Below are positions 60,779 through 64,000 of a stretch of DNA of 64,000 nt, piece after piece. How positions within the stretch are numbered: position 1 is the first letter of the stretch; every line of letters starts with the position of its first letter. Under the pieces are notes generated by a model. It did no database searches and was not told where the DNA came from. It saw only the letters and a list, made by a program, of their open reading frames with translations. This stretch comes from Trypanosoma brucei gambiense DAL972 (taxonomy: Eukaryota; Euglenozoa; Kinetoplastea; Trypanosomatida; Trypanosomatidae), in NCBI RefSeq assembly GCF_000210295.1, contig NC_026736.1, positions 310,001 through 374,000 of the forward strand, read 5' to 3'. A program made the position numbers and the translations under genes.

Positions 60779-61474
60779 TCACGTCGCCCGTCCGCCAAAA
60801 GCTGCGGTACCATCGGGTTTTATCACCACCTTCACTTTATCATTCACCTGCACCGAGTCGTTCACACCAATTATACCATCGCACTCAACAAATGCTGCCA
60901 TTTTGTACATTCCTTTCAGCGTGAGTTTCTCCACCGTGTAGGTGTAATTACTTGGCATAACAACCTCAGACCAAATATCTTTTTCATTCGGGGACTCATC
61001 ATCATCAGGCATGATGTGCAGCACATCAACAGGCATACCACAGCAAAGAAACTTCTGCTGTAATTCCGGCAGCGAATCACCAGGAATGTTTACCTCCTTT
61101 CCCGCATCACTACTATGCTCAGGATATACAAAACACGCCATATCATCATCATCGAAACCACTGAACAGCAACCGCACGCGTTCGGCGCGAGCCTCAGCAA
61201 AATCATGCCCGTGACCAGCTGTTACTTCTTTTTTACGGCCGGTTCCCACTTCTGTGAGTTTGATATTAAATGAAGCAGCATTTTGTCCCTTTTGCGACCG
61301 CGTGTTGGCGAGGACGCGATAATAACGCTTGTCCACCTTCAGAATCATTCCGGCTCGCACCCTATCGGCAAAGACGCCCCGCTGGGCGCACAAAAGTGGC
61401 GATGCCGGTCGCGCCATGTGGCCATAATTATTGAGAACCGCTAACGAAGGCCTTCCAAAGAGGGAGCGAAGCAT
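60779..61474 (-). CDS. Elongation factor P-like protein, probably mitochondrial
   Basis: The product is 231 residues from the ATG at 61474; the frame continues upstream to TTG through A-rich DNA, so I used the ATG that begins a presequence-like stretch (MLRSLFGRPSLAVLNNYG). An EF-P KOW-like domain follows (VFADRVRAGMILKVDKRYYR), with the exposed loop SQKGQNAASF in the place of PGKGQAF. Lys62 thus matches the lysine that is modified in EF-P and eIF5A, though the loop is about two residues longer than in E. coli. Two OB-type domains follow (VNIPGDSLPELQQ; LTLKGMYKMAAFVECDG with a typical VNDKVKVV end). EF-P relieves ribosome stalling at polyproline; here the likely client is the mitoribosome. 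It may be nearer the YeiP subgroup. Confidence 0.78.
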   Translation of the reverse strand: MLRSLFGRPSLAVLNNYGHMARPASPLLCAQRGVFADRVRAGMILKVDKRYYRVLANTRSQKGQNAASFNIKLTEVGTGRKKEVTAGHGHDFAEARAERVRLLFSGFDDDDMACFVYPEHSSDAGKEVNIPGDSLPELQQKFLCCGMPVDVLHIMPDDDESPNEKDIWSEVVMPSNYTYTVEKLTLKGMYKMAAFVECDGIIGVNDSVQVNDKVKVVIKPDGTAAFGGRAT

Positions 61475-62407
61475 CGAAAAACTAATGAATGTTTTGTGCT
61501 GGGTGAAACTGAAGTAATGATTTCGTTCCGTTACCGTAGCTCCCTTTATGCTTCCTTTTTTTTTCTTTGTAATATCACTTGGCTTACGTTTCAGCAATAC
61601 AAATCTTTGATACCTCTCCTCCTTCTCTCCCCGCTTCTCTATCAGTCAAAAGAAAAAGACTTAAGTTTCTGAGATCTGCGAGCGCGTAGAAATGAAGTGA
61701 CGGCAAAAGGCTCCTTCCCCTGATGTTGTGAGCGTTGTCCTGGGGAAGCACCTTTTTTAGAGAAATTTTTTTGTTTAGTTTCGAGTGTTAGAGAGGAAGA
61801 TACAGCAAAGAGGAAAAATAAAAAGAAAGAAAGAAAGAGGGGAGGAGAAAGCAACGGTACAGGAAACAGGACCACCAATTAAGCAAAAGGAGAATTGAAG
61901 GATGTGAAACTGAAAACAGACACGTGACGCTTCCCAACAGAGGAGATGATAAAGGGACAAGCCGCTACATGTTCCACTCCCACAACAACTGGAGAAGCTG
62001 TATTGCACTACAGCAGTTGTTATTATTCATACATTACATCAAAAATTCGAGTAAAGTTACACAAACAACGGCAGCGCAGCGCAGCACAGCGATGAGAAGA
62101 AGAAAGGAGAGAAGAGGAATTTTGTCACAAAGCGAGTGTAGAGCTCACATGGACGCGGAAAACAGAACAATACGCAGCGGGTGTTTCTCCCTTTTATTTG
62201 ATTTTTGTTTTGTGTTGCATTTCTTCCTGATTTCCGCGTTTCGTCACACACTATACCCTTCCTCTTAATTGAGTACTCCAAGCCCCTCCTCTCTCCACAT
62301 CACACCTGACTTCCGTCACCCCAACTTCCCTCACACACACACAAAAATACAAAAGTCCCATCAAATCCCAAAGACATTTCCTCCCTTTTTTTTTGTTGTT
62401 GTTGTCA
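61475..62407. other. Intergenic
   Basis: This 0.93 kb region has no gene. It has purine-rich + stretches (61800-61850), i.e. pyrimidine in sense, that could direct processing of the EF-P-like mRNA. It also contains the 3' UTR of the next gene, including T8 next to (GTT)n at about 62387-62405. Confidence 0.45.
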
Positions 62408-64000
62408 TTACTTAACCAACTCAGGGAGAACTGGCAGTGGGCCTTCATGACTCACACGCTTCCGCACCAGTCTTCGAATGGACCGTGGGCCCTTTCCGCC
62501 ATAATCGCATGTAAAACTGACAAAATCTAAAGTAATGCCGTTAAGTTCGAAAGTTTTCTTGTGCCGCGTCCTCGAAAGAAACGAGTGCTCCGTCAGCAAG
62601 GCGAACCTTCGAGGCATGGACTCCCACATGGCGTGCTTAATAACGCCCTCAACGGGGTCAATCATCTGCACTGGATTTGTGCAAACCTGCCAGTTCACAC
62701 TTCCATCCTCTATCGTGCTCTTTACCTGAGAGCTACGTTTAACTTCAAAGTAATGATCTACATATTGTGCGCGAACAAGCGTTGCAGGATTGAGGCGAAG
62801 ACGGTCTTGCATACGGACGGTCAAATATGAATGAATCGCGACATAACGCGACCGTCGAGCAACCTCTAGCATTTCCCCACGAAGCTTCTTGGCGACCACC
62901 TTAGCCACTGCCTGGTCATCTTCCGGAATAACAGCATCTTTTACGCTACCGTGGAGACAACCTATTGAAGAGAGTACAACATGTGTCAAGCCGTTGCGAT
63001 CGTCATATGCGGTGATACTTTTGACGCGAAACATGGAACACATCGGGAGGAGCCATTCCCGATCGTACGGGTGCATGGAGATATCACATATTTCCACCGC
63101 ATCGGTGACGTCGTGGATTTCAAACAGAACGGCGCTATCCGGTGCTGCGAACGCCTCTTCATCCAACCAGTTAACATTTGGTCGTACCATTGTAAAGCAT
63201 GGAAACATATACCAATCACCGTCAGGTATGCTTCGTAAGTATCGAAGCTCCTCTTGTGGTAATTCCTTCACACCATAAAACAATGGAGGGCGAGCCGTGT
63301 GCGGCGGTGCGGAAGGCGATACCCTGTGCAGGACCAGCAGCAACACAGAGGCGGTATATTCCCACTTCTTCATTCCCTCCGCATCCCCAATACGAAAATA
63401 ACTGTAAATCTCTTGCGCTACGGATAATTGTGGGGGATCCACCAAAAATGTTCGCGCAATATCGATGGGCTCCATTGTGAGAAGGCGAATGACTAAAAGC
63501 ACGGGACTGGAAAAGTTTGGGTACAGCGACCCGTACAACATATTCAGCACATCCTGGAAAACAATGACGGCACCAACCTTCAGACCAAGGTTCTTTGCTA
63601 TCTCACGCTGCAATGAAAGTTTGTCCCGCTTTTTGACAGAGGAAATTGCGCCCTCCATAAGAGTTTTCAATAGCAGACCACACTCTTCATACTCGTGAAA
63701 CACCTCTACGGCGATATGCCACTGAAATCCTACCGGATACGGACAGCGCGCATATGCGGACTCGGTTATGTGATCCAATTCCTCAACTGAGAGCTCTTCA
63801 CCGGCGAATTGATCATCTTTTTCGAGATCACCTGCTTTGTCCATCACAAGCATGAGATTCTTATACTCGTTGATTTCCTCAATCACCGGTCGCTTTTTAA
63901 CCTCCTGTGTCGAAAGGATAACTTGCTTTAATATTTTCCCATCCTGAGCATGCACGACATCGCCACGTATCTTAAACTTAGAGGCATTCAGCGCGACCTT
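62408..64000 (-). CDS. Protein with ADP-ribosyltransferase-like domain, 5' end beyond the window
   Basis: The frame is open through base 64000, with 15 codons beyond the first in-window GTG, so the N-terminus lies outside. At least 530 residues are visible. The N-terminal part is helical and unassigned. The middle (numbered from the GTG codon at 63955, about 205-315) follows the order seen in ADP-ribosyltransferase folds: LLLLVLHRV, PPLFYGVKEL, GDWYMFPCFTMV, a small helix, SAVLFEIHD, CDISMHPYDREWLLP and MFRVKSI. The R-S-E triad is partly lost: the usual YRG is FYG, the S-T-S strand is CFTM, and the E strand keeps Glu (DREWLLP). It may be a non-catalytic or altered relative. The C-terminal 200 residues are unassigned. 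This is by-eye fold recognition, so confidence in the domain is moderate and in activity low. Confidence 0.5.
   Translation of the reverse strand, partial: KVALNASKFKIRGDVVHAQDGKILKQVILSTQEVKKRPVIEEINEYKNLMLVMDKAGDLEKDDQFAGEELSVEELDHITESAYARCPYPVGFQWHIAVEVFHEYEECGLLLKTLMEGAISSVKKRDKLSLQREIAKNLGLKVGAVIVFQDVLNMLYGSLYPNFSSPVLLVIRLLTMEPIDIARTFLVDPPQLSVAQEIYSYFRIGDAEGMKKWEYTASVLLLVLHRVSPSAPPHTARPPLFYGVKELPQEELRYLRSIPDGDWYMFPCFTMVRPNVNWLDEEAFAAPDSAVLFEIHDVTDAVEICDISMHPYDREWLLPMCSMFRVKSITAYDDRNGLTHVVLSSIGCLHGSVKDAVIPEDDQAVAKVVAKKLRGEMLEVARRSRYVAIHSYLTVRMQDRLRLNPATLVRAQYVDHYFEVKRSSQVKSTIEDGSVNWQVCTNPVQMIDPVEGVIKHAMWESMPRRFALLTEHSFLSRTRHKKTFELNGITLDFVSFTCDYGGKGPRSIRRLVRKRVSHEGPLPVLPELVK

Noticed and set aside
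1..64000. CRISPR arrays, bacterial operons, rRNA, retroposons
   Set aside because: No spaced direct repeats, no Shine-Dalgarno-type layout, no rRNA-like segments and no recognisable retroelement coding remnants were seen.

Overview
The window looks like nuclear DNA of an African trypanosome. Every convincing gene from about 7 kb to the right edge lies on the minus strand. The genes are intronless, closely spaced and separated by AT-rich, homopolymer-rich DNA, as expected of one polycistronic transcription unit processed by trans-splicing. Two variant-surface-glycoprotein-like (VSG-like) genes at the left carry a pattern (EFKTLCG near the N-terminus, ILCLC, a W...W...C block, IPW) that I associate with Trypanosoma congolense VSGs rather than T. 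brucei ones. T. congolense is therefore my best guess, from memory and not from a search. The product at 23923-25929 matches T. brucei MRB1590, whose name comes from a chromosome 3 locus, so the core probably corresponds to T. brucei chromosome 3.

Layout. 1-7 kb is a gene-poor, decayed zone at the downstream end of the unit, holding two VSG-like genes with abnormal 3' ends. A small secreted acidic cysteine-rich protein lies at 7.2-7.6 kb. Core genes follow: a CorA-type Mg2+ channel, the CAAX protease Rce1, a Rab3GAP catalytic subunit, an Asn-rich unknown, an Iks1-like kinase, a Cys-rich unknown, the ABC-class ATPase MRB1590, a small Tim, a possible 95-residue membrane protein and a CLK-type kinase broken by a frameshift. 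Next come TRAPPC8, casein kinase 1 (set between two low-complexity gaps of 3.6 and 3.1 kb), a BRCT protein, the flagellar radial-spoke protein CFAP251, an eIF3f-like MPN protein, a small mitochondrial-type membrane protein, a DGAT2-family acyltransferase, mitochondrial ribosomal protein uL24m, a twin CX9C protein and an EF-P-like factor. The last gene, cut by the right edge, has an ADP-ribosyltransferase-like domain.

The genes do not form a pathway, as is normal for trypanosome units, but themes recur: mitochondrial biogenesis (small Tim, MRB1590, uL24m, twin CX9C, EF-P, the 145-residue protein), vesicle traffic (Rab3GAP, TRAPPC8) and signalling (three kinases). Several start codons were moved to the first in-frame ATG, because the longest open frame began at GTG or TTG. 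No tRNA, rRNA, CRISPR array or intact retrotransposon was recognised. All identifications rest on reading motifs by eye; no database was searched.
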